Below, one piece after another: positions 26,526 to 34,535 of a stretch of 64,000 nucleotides of DNA. Source of the DNA: Nocardioides daeguensis (GTDB lineage Bacteria > Actinomycetota > Actinomycetes > Propionibacteriales > Nocardioidaceae); assembly GCF_019192965.1 (NCBI RefSeq), contig NZ_JAHTKU010000001.1, positions 1 through 64,000 of the forward strand, read 5' to 3'. Numbering within the stretch: position 1 is the first letter of the stretch; every line of letters starts with the position of its first letter. The notes under the pieces are model-generated. The model did not search any database. It was not told the DNA's origin and was given only the letters and a program-made list of their open reading frames with translations. The translations under genes were made by a program, and so were the position numbers.

Positions 26526-26640
26526 ACTTCCCATCCGGACTTTGACCGTCGGTCCAGGAGTTCCACCTGGTCAACCGATCACTGGCTGCGATCGGGTCGC
26601 GGACTTTCACCGCCGGTTCGGATTTTCACCGACCCCAGAG
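26526..26640 (-). promoter_or_regulatory. FMN riboswitch (RFN element)
   Basis: The minus strand carries the conserved FMN aptamer blocks in order: GGTGAAAATCCG, CGGCGGTGAAAGTCCGCGA, the variable arm around GATCGGTTGACCAGGTGGAA, and GGTCAAAGTCCGGATGGGA. These are the hallmark sequences of the six-stem RFN element. It lies directly upstream of ribD, so FMN binding should shut down the riboflavin operon. The remaining 100 bp to the divergent cupin gene at 26740 holds the operon promoter, not resolved by eye. Confidence 0.96.
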
Positions 26641-26739
26641 CACGCGAGCTCTTGGACCCCATGGTGGCACACCGCGACACGCCGTGCGTCGTGGGTCCGG
26701 ACACTGGGACCTCCGGGCAGGCCTCGGTAGCGTCGCGGC

Positions 26740-27231
26740 ATGTCGTATCCCCCACCCCTCTACGACGGCGACGGCGAGGTCTCGGCCTGGGTCCGCCCCG
26801 GAACCGAAGGCCCCGACCTCGTCTACCCCAACGGCAACCGCGTCCACCACCTCGCGCGCGGCGAGGCCACCGGCGGGCTCTTCGGCCTCTACCGATGGGA
26901 GTTCTCCGAGGCCGTCAGCGGCCCGGGCCCGCACTTCCACCGCAGCATGGCCGAGTCGTTCTACGTCCTCGACGGCGAGGTCCGCATCCACACCGGCGAC
27001 GGGTGGACGACGGCACGCCCGGGCGACTTCCTCCACGTCCCGCCCGGCGGGATCCACGGGTTCCGCAACGAGTCCGGCGCCCCGGCGTCGATGTTGCTGC
27101 ACTTCGCGCCGGGAGCGCCGCGCGAGCCCTACTTCGAGGGTCTCGACCGGTTGGCCCGGGGCGAGGAGTGGACGCCGGAGGAGTACGACGCGTTCATGCG
27201 GGCGCACGACAACGTGTGGGTCGAGGAGTAG
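26740..27231 (+). CDS. Cupin-domain protein
   Basis: The 163-residue protein is a single small beta-barrel cupin. The first cupin motif is GPHFHRSMAESFYVLDGEVRI (about 65-85) with two histidines and a glutamate for a metal, and the second is PGDFLHVPPGGIHGFRNES with the third histidine. Function cannot be set; many such proteins are isomerases, dioxygenases or small-molecule sensors. The frame runs from ATG at 26740 to 27231. It stands alone, divergent from the riboflavin operon and followed by a palindromic element. Confidence 0.85.
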   Translation: MSYPPPLYDGDGEVSAWVRPGTEGPDLVYPNGNRVHHLARGEATGGLFGLYRWEFSEAVSGPGPHFHRSMAESFYVLDGEVRIHTGDGWTTARPGDFLHVPPGGIHGFRNESGAPASMLLHFAPGAPREPYFEGLDRLARGEEWTPEEYDAFMRAHDNVWVEE

Positions 27232-27271
27232 GCCCCTGCTGCGGTCGCGTAGCGATGATGTTTCCGAGGTA

Positions 27272-27453
27272 CAGCGACGAGGGAGTCGGGTGGCGGGCAC
27301 CGTCGCGCTGTCCGCTCTCGGTCTGGTTCGGGTCATCGGCGTGGATCGCATCAACCAGGTTCATCCGATCCACGCCGATGATGGGATGGTGCGGGTCTTC
27401 GTGACCGCAAGCCGACCGCGGAACCCGGCCGCCGCCCGACCTTCTCGTCGCTG
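27272..27453. repeat. Large imperfect palindrome (MITE-like or bidirectional terminator)
   Basis: The gene-free gap 27232-27518 contains a long inverted repeat. Its core is a perfect 16-bp pair, TCATCGGCGTGGATCG (27333-27348) and its complement (27366-27381), with a 17-nt spacer. Outer arms match imperfectly: CAGCGACGAG..GTCGGG at 27272-27290 against its complement at 27434-27453. No coding potential is seen. It sits between convergent genes, so it could terminate both; the overall symmetry of about 180 bp also fits a miniature transposable element. Confidence 0.6.
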
Positions 27454-27518
27454 CCTCTCGCAGCGGTGGCGGCCACGGCACCGCAGGATGCTGAGGCCCG
27501 CCCGTCGGACCGGTGGAG

Positions 27519-28691
27519 TCAGGCCGAGAGGATCAGCCCGCTCGTCGGCACTCCGGTGCCGGCCGTGACCAGCACGTGGTGGGCGTCCGCGACCGGGTTG
27601 ACCGAGGTGCCCCGGATCTGGCGCACGCCCTCGGCGACTCCGTTCATGCCGTGGATGTAGGCCTCGCCGAGCTGGCCGCCGTGGGTGTTGACCGGCAGCC
27701 GGCCGCCGACCTCGATGGCGCCGTCCCGCACGAAGTCCTTGGCCTCGCCGCGGCCGCAGAAGCCCAGCTCCTCCAGCTGCATGAGGACGTACGGCGTGAA
27801 GTGGTCGTAGAGGACCGCCATCGGCATGTCGGCGGGGGTGAGCCCCGACTGCTTCCACAGCTCTCGGCCCACGACGCCGATCTCGGGGATGCCGATGTCG
27901 TCGCGGTAGTAGGACGTCATCACGAACTGGTCGCGCCCCGAGCCCTGCGCGGCGGCCGCGATGTACGCCGGCCGCTGGGCCAGGTCCTTCGCCCGCTCCG
28001 CGGAGACGACGACCAGCGCGACCGCGCCGTCGGACTCCTGGCAGCAGTCGAGCAGGTGCAGCGGGTCGGCGATCATCCGGGAGGCCTGGTGGTCCTCGAG
28101 GGTGATCGGCTTGCCGTAGAAGAACGCGGCCGGGTTGGTGGCGGCGTGCCTGCGGTCGGCGACGGCGACGGCGCCGAAGTCGGCCGAGGTGGCGCCGTAC
28201 TCGTGCATGTAGCGGCGGGCCTGCATCGCCACCGTGGCGGCCGGGGTGGACAGGCCGAGCGGGTAGGTCCAGGCGTTGTCGAGGCCGTTGGTGTTGACCT
28301 GCGCGGCCGCCCAGCTGGAGACCTGGCCGAAGCGGTCGCCGGAGCGCTCGTTGAAGCCGCGGTAGGCCACGACCACGTCGGCGACCCCGGTGGCGACGGC
28401 CATCGCGGCCTGCTGGACGGTGGCGCAGGCCGCGCCGCCGCCGTAGTTGATCCGGCTGAAGAAGCGCAGCTCGGGGATGCCGAGCTCTCGCGCCACCGCG
28501 ATCTCGGAGGAGGTGTCCATGGTGAAGGTGACCAGACCGTCGACGTCGGCAGGCGTGAGGCCGCAGTCGGCGAGGGCGTGGCGGACGGCCTCGACGGAGA
28601 GCTGGAGCTCGGAGCGGCCGGACTCCTTGGAGAACTCGGTGGCGCCGATGCCGGCGATCGCGGCCTTGCCGGACAGGGTGCGCCCGGTCAT
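27519..28691 (-). CDS. ltp2: Ltp2-type thiolase-like steroid side-chain aldolase
   Basis: The 390-residue protein is a thiolase-superfamily member of the Ltp2 (Rv3540c) type, which performs the retro-aldol cleavage that releases propionyl-CoA from the 22-hydroxy sterol side chain. Visible features are AAIAGIGATEFSKESGRSEL at the N terminus, RINYGGGAACATVQQAAMAV, and VLYDHFTPYVLMQLEELGF and NTHGGQLGEAYIHGMNG near the C terminus with the tyrosines characteristic of this branch. It is last of a five-gene operon with ATGA overlaps, directly after the ChsH1- and DUF35-like genes. In the known system Ltp2 needs the DUF35 domain of ChsH2. Confidence 0.9.
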   Translation of the reverse strand: MTGRTLSGKAAIAGIGATEFSKESGRSELQLSVEAVRHALADCGLTPADVDGLVTFTMDTSSEIAVARELGIPELRFFSRINYGGGAACATVQQAAMAVATGVADVVVAYRGFNERSGDRFGQVSSWAAAQVNTNGLDNAWTYPLGLSTPAATVAMQARRYMHEYGATSADFGAVAVADRRHAATNPAAFFYGKPITLEDHQASRMIADPLHLLDCCQESDGAVALVVVSAERAKDLAQRPAYIAAAAQGSGRDQFVMTSYYRDDIGIPEIGVVGRELWKQSGLTPADMPMAVLYDHFTPYVLMQLEELGFCGRGEAKDFVRDGAIEVGGRLPVNTHGGQLGEAYIHGMNGVAEGVRQIRGTSVNPVADAHHVLVTAGTGVPTSGLILSA

Positions 28692-29077
28692 GCCGCCACC
28701 TTCACGGTGCCGATGACATGCTCGCCGAGCGAGACCGCGCCGACCACCTTGATCGTGGCAACGCCGTCCTCGACAGAGGTGACCTCACCGGTGAACGTGA
28801 ACGTGTCGTAGGGGTACGCCGGCGCGCCCAGCCGGATCGCGATGCCCTGGATCTGCACGTCGGGGCCCGCCCAGTCGGTGACGTAGCGCTCGCACAGCGC
28901 CGTCGAGGTGAGGATGTTGACGAAGATGTCCTTCGAGCCGGCCGCCTGCGCGATGTCGCGGTCGTGGTGGACGTCTTGGAAGTCGCGGGTCGCGATCGCC
29001 GTCGAGACCACGAGGGTCGGGGTGATCGGCAACGTCCACTCGGGCAGCTTGTCCCCTGCCGTGATCGGGCTGGTCAT
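28688..29077 (-). CDS. chsH1: MaoC-like hydratase subunit, ChsH1 type
   Basis: The 129-residue hot-dog protein corresponds to ChsH1 (Rv3541c), the subunit holding the catalytic Asp/His pair of the side-chain enoyl-CoA hydratase: TRDFQDVHHDRDIAQAAG at about residues 31-48. It starts MTSPITAGDKLPEW. In the known system ChsH1 pairs with the MaoC domain of ChsH2, here a separate gene two places upstream. ATGA overlaps link it to the DUF35 gene before and ltp2 after. Confidence 0.9.
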   Translation of the reverse strand: MTSPITAGDKLPEWTLPITPTLVVSTAIATRDFQDVHHDRDIAQAAGSKDIFVNILTSTALCERYVTDWAGPDVQIQGIAIRLGAPAYPYDTFTFTGEVTSVEDGVATIKVVGAVSLGEHVIGTVKVAA

Positions 29078-29463
29078 CGGTCCACCTTCGTCCAGATCGG
29101 GAGGGTCAGGTCGTCGTCGACCACGTTCCAGCCGACGGTTGCGCGGTCGCCGATCTCGACGGGACCGGTCATCTCGGCCACCATCCGCACGCCTTCGTCG
29201 AGGTCGAGCAGCGCGATGACCAGCGGGAGCTGCTTGCCGGGCACCTGCGGGGCGTGGTGGACCACGTAGGAGAACACGGTCCCCTGCCCGGCGGAGACCA
29301 CGAAGCCGCGGTCGAAGGCGCCGCAGTCCGGGCAGGCCGGGCCGGGCGGGTGGCGCAGGACGCCGCACTGGTTGCACTTCTGGATGCGCAGCTCGCGCTT
29401 CGCCGTACCTTCGAAGAAGTAGGCGTTGTCCCGGTTGACGACCGGGCGCACCGGGCCACTCAT
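29074..29463 (-). CDS. DUF35 OB-fold/zinc-ribbon protein (ChsH2 C-terminal half as separate gene)
   Basis: The 129-residue protein has a rubredoxin-like zinc ribbon with CNQC (about 30-33) and CPDC (about 44-47), then an OB fold with GTVFSYVVHHAPQVPGKQLP. In M. tuberculosis this domain is the C-terminal half of ChsH2 (Rv3542c) and binds Ltp2. Here it is an independent gene, with its ATG overlapping the stop of the MaoC gene (ATGA). It should bridge or activate the aldolase. Confidence 0.9.
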   Translation of the reverse strand: MSGPVRPVVNRDNAYFFEGTAKRELRIQKCNQCGVLRHPPGPACPDCGAFDRGFVVSAGQGTVFSYVVHHAPQVPGKQLPLVIALLDLDEGVRMVAEMTGPVEIGDRATVGWNVVDDDLTLPIWTKVDR

Positions 29464-30017
29464 GACGCGCCCTTCGGGATGAACTTGAGGACCCGGAAGA
29501 GCATGGTCGCGACCCGCTCCTCACCGACGTACCAGGTGTTGCGGGAGGTCACGAAGTAGCCGACACCCATCCCGGTGGCCTTCGGACCGACCACGGAGTC
29601 GAGCGCGGTGGTGACCCGCACCCGCTCCCCCACCCTCAGGTAGCGGTCGTAGGACTGCTCGCAGTTGGTGCCGAGGACGGCGGTGAAGCCGGCGTCGGTG
29701 AGCGCCCGCATCATCGAGTGCAGCGGGTCGTCGTCGGCGGGCTTGCCGCCCAGGCCGTACATGGTCCACACCTGGGCCATCGACGGCGGCGCCTCGCCCG
29801 CCTTGAAGCGGGGGTTGTCGACCCCCATCGCCTCCAGCCAGTTGTTGATCGTCGGCTGGTTGACCTCGTCCCGGGCGACCCGCTCGGCCGCCTCGCCCCA
29901 GGCCTTGATCCGCTCCGCCTCGGCCATCACCTTCTCGTGGACGGCGGCGGGAACGAGGGGCGTCTCGATACGCTCGCTCGTTCCTCGCTCGCTACTCGAC
30001 GAGCTCACGGCGCTCAT
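29460..30017 (-). CDS. chsH2: MaoC-like protein, ChsH2 N-terminal half as separate gene
   Basis: The 185-residue protein matches the N-terminal MaoC part of ChsH2: VNQPTINNWLEAMGVDNPRF, PPSMAQVWTMYGLGG, TNCEQSYDRYLRVGERV and FRVLKFIPKG at the end. The usual catalytic Asp/His of R-hydratases is not evident, as expected since ChsH1 supplies it. The first 20 residues (SSSSSERGTSERIE) are low complexity and are encoded by a dispersed palindromic repeat (29962-30000). The ATG overlaps the stop of the fused dehydrogenase gene. Confidence 0.85.
   Translation of the reverse strand: MSAVSSSSSERGTSERIETPLVPAAVHEKVMAEAERIKAWGEAAERVARDEVNQPTINNWLEAMGVDNPRFKAGEAPPSMAQVWTMYGLGGKPADDDPLHSMMRALTDAGFTAVLGTNCEQSYDRYLRVGERVRVTTALDSVVGPKATGMGVGYFVTSRNTWYVGEERVATMLFRVLKFIPKGAS
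29962..30000. repeat. Dispersed palindromic repeat, copy D, inside a coding region
   Basis: The plus strand reads GTCTCGATACGCTCGCTCG, then TTCCTCGCTCGCTACTCGAC. It is an imperfect palindrome whose middle matches copy C at 45125-45172. It lies within codons 6-19 of the MaoC gene and contributes a Ser/Arg/Glu-rich extension not expected in the family. Confidence 0.6.
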
Positions 30018-32173
30018 CGCGGCACCCGCGGCAGGCCGAGGCCGAACATCGAGATCAGCTCGCGCTGCACCTCCTGGACCCCGCCACCGAAGGTGAGCAC
30101 GAGGTTCCGCTTGGCCTGCGCGTCGAGGTAGTCGAGCAAGTCCTTGGTCTCCGTTTCTCCGGCGTCACCGTGGCGGTGCACGAGCGAGACGAGGTCGGCG
30201 AGCAGGTGCTGCACCTGGTCGGAGGCGAACACCTTCGAGGACGACGCGTCCGCCACCTTGATCTCGCCGGCGGCGGCGGCGCGGGCGACCTCCCAGTTGA
30301 GGAGCTCGTTGATCCGGAAGACCGCGGTGGCCCTCCCCAGGACCTCGCGGACGTCGGGGCGGTCGAGCACGCCGGCCGCCTCCGCCCAGCGCACGACGCG
30401 GTCGCGCAGGCCCTCGATGCGGCCGGCGGGGCCGAGCATGACCCGCTCGTGGTTGAGCTGGGTGGTGATCAGCCTCCAGCCCTGGTTCTCCTCGCCGACC
30501 AGCATGTCGACGGGGACCCGGACGTCGTTGAAGTACGTCGCGTTGACGTGGTGCGAGCCATCGGCGGTGATGATCGGGGTCCAGCTGTAGCCGGGGTCCT
30601 TGGTGTCCACGATCAGGATCGAGATGCCCTTGTGCTTGGGGGCGTCGGGATCGGTGCGCACCGCGAGCCACAGGTAGTCGGCCTGGTGGCCGCCGGTGGT
30701 CCACATCTTCTGGCCGTTGACCACGTAGTGGTCGCCGTCCCGGCGCGCCGTGGTGCGCAGCGACGCGAGGTCGGTGCCGGCGTCGGGCTCGCTGTAGCCG
30801 ATCGCGAAGTGGACGTCGCCCTTGAGGATGCGCTCGAGGAACAGGTCCTTCTGCTTCTGCGTGCCGTAGCGGATCAGGGTCGGGCCGACGGTCTGCAGGG
30901 TGACCGACGGCAGGTGCACGTCGGCGTACTGGGCCTCGTTGGCGAAGATCGTCTGCTCGATCTCGCCGAGCCCGTGGCCGCCGTACTCCTTCGGCCAGCC
31001 GACGCCCATCCAGCCGTCGGTGCCGAGGCGGCGGATCATCCGCTCGTAGGTCGGCCCATGGCGGTTCCACGCGCCCTCCACGGGGTCGGGGTCGTGGAGC
31101 CCGTCGAACTCGGCCGCGACGCCACCGAAGTACTCACGCAGCCGGGCCTTCAGCGCGCGCTGGTCGTCGGTGAGCTCGAGGTTCTTCGCGCCGGGGCCCT
31201 CGACGGGAACCTCCGCGGCCGTGGTGTCGAGCGCGTGCGCGAGGTCGGTCCCCCAGGTGGTCAACGCGACGAGCGGGTAGGTGATGTCGACGCCCATGCC
31301 GCCGTGGAGGTGGTGGCAGGTGCGGAAGGCGTACGGCGCCACCTGGCTCGCCCAGTAGCCGGCGACCGCGAGGTCGTCGTGGGCCGGCAGGCCCTCGGCG
31401 ACCCGCCACACGGCGTTGTCGGCGGCCAGGTCGAGGGTGCGCGAGGTGACGTAGACGTCGGCCATCTGCAGCGACACGGCCTGGAACTCCGCGAGCGCGC
31501 GACCGAACTGCTGACGGCCCTTGACGTAGTCGGCGGTCAGGTCGCGGGCGCCGGCGAGGACACCGGCCGCGGTCACGGCCAGGCCGGCACGGGCCAGGTC
31601 GCGCAGCCGGGTGGCCGCGCCGTCGGCGAGCGGCTCGGCGGGAGCGCCGTCGAGCACGACGGTGTGCTGCGGGGCGGCACTGGACGCGCTCGCGGGCAGC
31701 AGGGTGACACCGGGGCCGGCGGGATCGACGAGCACGACGACCTCGTGGTCCCCCTCTCGTGCGACCACGAGGATGCGGGCGGCCTGCTCGGCGTGGGTCA
31801 CGGCGAGCTTGCGGCCGCTGACCACGCCGTCGGCGTACGTCGCCTCGCCGCGCAGGGCGGGGGTGAGGACCAGCTCGCCGGCGGCGATGCCGGGCAGCAG
31901 CTCCTTGCGCTGGGCGTCGGTTCCGTGGTCGGCCAGGGTGAGCGCGCCGCAGCACAGCGTCTCCCACACCGGCACCTGGACGCCCGCCCGGCCTGCCTCG
32001 CGGAGCAGGACGGCGACCTCGGCGAGACCGAGTCCTTCGCCACCGTGCTCCTCGGGAACCGGCAGCGAGGTCAGTCCGGCGCCGGCCCAGGCCGCCCAGT
32101 CCCGGGCGTCGGAGTCCCGCTCCAGCACCTCGCCGACGACGGCACGAACTGCGTTGATCGCCTCTGCATCCAC
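30014..32173 (-). CDS. Fused acyl-CoA dehydrogenase, ChsE1-ChsE2 (FadE28-FadE29) type
   Basis: The 719-residue protein is two acyl-CoA dehydrogenases in tandem. Residues 1 to about 325 resemble FadE28/ChsE1: LPVPEEHGGEGLGL, LTADYVKGRQQFGRALAEFQ and CHHLHGGMGVDITYP. Residues about 335-719 resemble FadE29/ChsE2: GVGWPKEYGGHGLGEIEQ, EPDAGTDLASLRTTA, ISILIVDTKDPGYSWTP and a C-terminal LPRVPR. In M. tuberculosis these are separate genes whose products form an alpha2beta2 enzyme dehydrogenating the three-carbon side-chain CoA. Here one polypeptide would supply both halves. First gene of its operon, with a KstR operator 9 bp upstream of the start. Confidence 0.9.
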   Translation of the reverse strand: MDAEAINAVRAVVGEVLERDSDARDWAAWAGAGLTSLPVPEEHGGEGLGLAEVAVLLREAGRAGVQVPVWETLCCGALTLADHGTDAQRKELLPGIAAGELVLTPALRGEATYADGVVSGRKLAVTHAEQAARILVVAREGDHEVVVLVDPAGPGVTLLPASASSAAPQHTVVLDGAPAEPLADGAATRLRDLARAGLAVTAAGVLAGARDLTADYVKGRQQFGRALAEFQAVSLQMADVYVTSRTLDLAADNAVWRVAEGLPAHDDLAVAGYWASQVAPYAFRTCHHLHGGMGVDITYPLVALTTWGTDLAHALDTTAAEVPVEGPGAKNLELTDDQRALKARLREYFGGVAAEFDGLHDPDPVEGAWNRHGPTYERMIRRLGTDGWMGVGWPKEYGGHGLGEIEQTIFANEAQYADVHLPSVTLQTVGPTLIRYGTQKQKDLFLERILKGDVHFAIGYSEPDAGTDLASLRTTARRDGDHYVVNGQKMWTTGGHQADYLWLAVRTDPDAPKHKGISILIVDTKDPGYSWTPIITADGSHHVNATYFNDVRVPVDMLVGEENQGWRLITTQLNHERVMLGPAGRIEGLRDRVVRWAEAAGVLDRPDVREVLGRATAVFRINELLNWEVARAAAAGEIKVADASSSKVFASDQVQHLLADLVSLVHRHGDAGETETKDLLDYLDAQAKRNLVLTFGGGVQEVQRELISMFGLGLPRVPR

Positions 32174-32181
32174 AGGGAAAC

Positions 32182-32195
32182 TGTAACGTGTTCTA
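32182..32195. promoter_or_regulatory. KstR operator
   Basis: TGTAACGTGTTCTA fits the KstR consensus TNNAACNNGTTNNA exactly. It sits in the 33-bp space between the divergent fused dehydrogenase gene and the alpha/beta hydrolase gene at 32207. The identical 14-mer recurs at 46652-46665. Confidence 0.88.
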
Positions 32196-32206
32196 GTCTT
32201 GCCCGC

Positions 32207-33130
32207 ATGGGTGCCGTCTCACTGATCGACGTCGCGCGCCGCCGCGTGGAGCTGCCGCCGACCCTGATCCCGTCGGGACGGATGGTCGAGCTCCCCGGAC
32301 GCGGCGGGTCGACGTACGTCACCGACACGCCGGGCCCCCACCCGGAGTCACCGACGATCGTGCTGCTCCATGCGCTGGGCACCACCGGGCTGCTCACCTG
32401 GTTCCCCGTGATCGAGCCGCTCTCCCGGCGCTTCCGTGTGGTGACGCTCGACCAGCGCTGGCACGGGCGCGGGATCCACAGCGAGCAGTTCAGCCTCGTC
32501 GACTGCGCCGACGACGTCGCCGCGCTGATCGACGTGCTGGACCTGCAGGACGTGGTCGTCGGCGGGTACTCCATGGGCTCGATCGTCGCCCAGCGGGTCT
32601 GGCGCCAGCACCCCTCGCTCGTGCAGGGCCTGGTGCTCGCCGCGACCACCGACCGCTTCCAGCTCACCGCCGCCGAGCGGGGCTTCTTCCTCGGCATGGG
32701 CTCGACGATGGTCGCGCTACGCGGCGTGTCGCGGTCCCGTACGGCGCTCCGTGCCGCCCGGGCGGCCGCCCGCGGCGTCGACCTCGAGGTCTCCGACCTG
32801 CACGAGTGGGCGCTGCGCGAGTTCCGCTCGACCAGCCCGTGGGCGGTGGGTCAGGCGCTCGCCGCCCTCGGCCAGCACCACTCGCGGCCGTGGCTCTCAC
32901 GCATCGACGTCCCCACCGCCGTGGTGGCGATGATGCGCGACCGGGTCATCCCGACCCGCCGCCAGTTGGCGCTGGCGCGCGCGATCCCCGGCGCGACCGT
33001 GCACGAGGTCGACGACGGACATGCCGGCTGCGTGCTCGGTGCCGAGAGGTTCGTGCCACGCTTCGTCGAGGCGGCCGCCACCGTCAACGCGCGGCGCCGG
33101 GACCTCCCTCGGCATCGACCGCAGCGGTGA
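32207..33130 (+). CDS. Alpha/beta hydrolase
   Basis: The 307-residue protein has the canonical alpha/beta-hydrolase layout: HALGTTGLLTWFPV oxyanion region, LDQRWHGRGIHS, the nucleophile elbow GGYSMGSIVAQRV with serine at about residue 124, and a late histidine in DDGHAGCVLG. It starts MGAVSLIDVARRRVELP, 12 bp after a KstR operator, so KstR control of this gene too is likely. The substrate is unknown; an ester or C-C-bond hydrolase acting on a lipid would fit the context. Its 3' end overlaps the convergent acyltransferase gene by 47 bp. Confidence 0.85.
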   Translation: MGAVSLIDVARRRVELPPTLIPSGRMVELPGRGGSTYVTDTPGPHPESPTIVLLHALGTTGLLTWFPVIEPLSRRFRVVTLDQRWHGRGIHSEQFSLVDCADDVAALIDVLDLQDVVVGGYSMGSIVAQRVWRQHPSLVQGLVLAATTDRFQLTAAERGFFLGMGSTMVALRGVSRSRTALRAARAAARGVDLEVSDLHEWALREFRSTSPWAVGQALAALGQHHSRPWLSRIDVPTAVVAMMRDRVIPTRRQLALARAIPGATVHEVDDGHAGCVLGAERFVPRFVEAAATVNARRRDLPRHRPQR

Positions 33131-34523
33131 GCCGGGCCAGCTCGGCCGGGAAGTGGCGCACCAGTGCGTCGGTGTCGGGCATCGACTCACGGCAGGCGAT
33201 CGCGCCGACGTGCATCTGTCCCGCGTTGGACATCACCGTGATGTTGAGGCCCGCGCCGTGGAAGACGGGACCGAGCGGGCAGAGCGCATCGATCCGCGCC
33301 CCCATGAAGTAGAGCGGGATCGGCGGGCCGGGCACGTTGGAGATAACCAGGTTGTGCACCACCGGGTGCCGCTCGGCGAGGCGCAGGTTGGCGTAGGCGC
33401 GCACCGCGAGGCCGAAGGTCCGGGGCGCGGCGAACTCCGCCCAGTCCTGGAGCGCGTCGGCGCTGATCGCGTTGTGGTGCTCCTTGGCGTGCCGGTTGCG
33501 CTCGGCGAGCATCCGCAGCCGCTCCAGCGGGTCCTCGATGTCGGTGCCGAGCTTGGTGAACAGCGCGGAGACCTTGTTGGCGCCGGTCGAGCGGCGCGAG
33601 CTGTCACGCACGCTCACGGGGACCGTGGCCAGCAGCGAGGACTCGGGCAGCTCGTCGCGCTCGGCGAGATAGGCCCGCAGCGCGCCGCCCGAGACCGCGA
33701 GCACCACGTCGTTGACCGTGGTGCCGGTGACCTTCTTGATCCGGCGGATCTCCTCGAGGTCGAGGTCGGTCATCGCGATCGAGCGGTGCGAGGTGATGGT
33801 GCCGTTGAACGAGGTGCGCGGCGCGGAGAACGGCGCCGCCATGGCGGTCCCCTGCCGGGCGCGGCCGATGCTCTTGGTGACCAGCTGGGCCGAGGGCTTG
33901 AGGACCTTGACCAGGGTGACCGGGCGGGTCGCCGTACCGATGACGGCCCGGCCGAGCAGCTCACCGCGGCCGGGGTCGCGCGGGTGGGGCGCGTTCTCGG
34001 GGACCAGCGGCGCGGAGTCCGGCTCGAGCGAGCACAGGTGGGAGATCAGGTTGGAGCCGGAGACGCCGTCGACCGTCGCGTGGTGCATCTTGGCGAACAC
34101 GACGACCTTCTCCTCCGCCGCCTCGCCGTCCTTGCCCTCGGGGCGGTAGCCCTCGATGACCCACATCTCCCACAGCGGGCGGGAGCGGTCGAGCGGCAGC
34201 GACGCGAGGTGGGCGCACAGGTCCATCAGCTCGGCGTACCCGCCGGGCGTCGGCAGGGCCAGGCGGTGCACGTGGCGCTCGATGTCGAAGTCCTTGTCGC
34301 GCACCCACACCGGGTGGTCGAGGCCGAGCGGGACGCCGCGGACCTTGCGCGTGAAGCCGGGCACGTCGCGCACCCGCGCCTCGATCTCGCGCTGCATCGC
34401 GGCGAACGAGTACGGCGTGGTCATCGTGGCCGGGTCGAGCACCATGACCGCACACACGTGCATCAGCTGGGCGGGCGTCTCCAGGTAGAGGAAGCTTGCG
34501 TCCAGTCCCGAAAGCCGATCCAT
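33084..34523 (-). CDS. Wax ester synthase / diacylglycerol acyltransferase (WS/DGAT)
   Basis: The 479-residue protein is a bacterial WS/DGAT, making triacylglycerol or wax esters from acyl-CoA. It starts MDRLSGLDASFLYLETPAQLMHV, has the catalytic HHxxxDG motif as HHATVDG (about 147-153), the PLDRSRPLWEMWVIEGY block, and C-terminal PGPPIPLYFMGA. The length is typical. No partner is adjacent on its strand, but its position inside the KstR region and the degenerate operator at 34574 suggest a link between sterol carbon and lipid storage (inference). Confidence 0.93.
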   Translation of the reverse strand: MDRLSGLDASFLYLETPAQLMHVCAVMVLDPATMTTPYSFAAMQREIEARVRDVPGFTRKVRGVPLGLDHPVWVRDKDFDIERHVHRLALPTPGGYAELMDLCAHLASLPLDRSRPLWEMWVIEGYRPEGKDGEAAEEKVVVFAKMHHATVDGVSGSNLISHLCSLEPDSAPLVPENAPHPRDPGRGELLGRAVIGTATRPVTLVKVLKPSAQLVTKSIGRARQGTAMAAPFSAPRTSFNGTITSHRSIAMTDLDLEEIRRIKKVTGTTVNDVVLAVSGGALRAYLAERDELPESSLLATVPVSVRDSSRRSTGANKVSALFTKLGTDIEDPLERLRMLAERNRHAKEHHNAISADALQDWAEFAAPRTFGLAVRAYANLRLAERHPVVHNLVISNVPGPPIPLYFMGARIDALCPLGPVFHGAGLNITVMSNAGQMHVGAIACRESMPDTDALVRHFPAELARLTAAVDAEGGPGAAR

Positions 34524-34535
34524 GCAAATCTCCTC

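Noticed and set aside
27241..27500. Short open frames within the 27232-27518 gap
   Set aside because: They have no similarity or ribosome-binding site and follow the palindromic symmetry of the element.
30170..33130. 986-codon open frame across the fused dehydrogenase and the hydrolase gene
   Set aside because: Only its last 307 codons (from 32207) are a real gene; the rest is antisense to the dehydrogenase.
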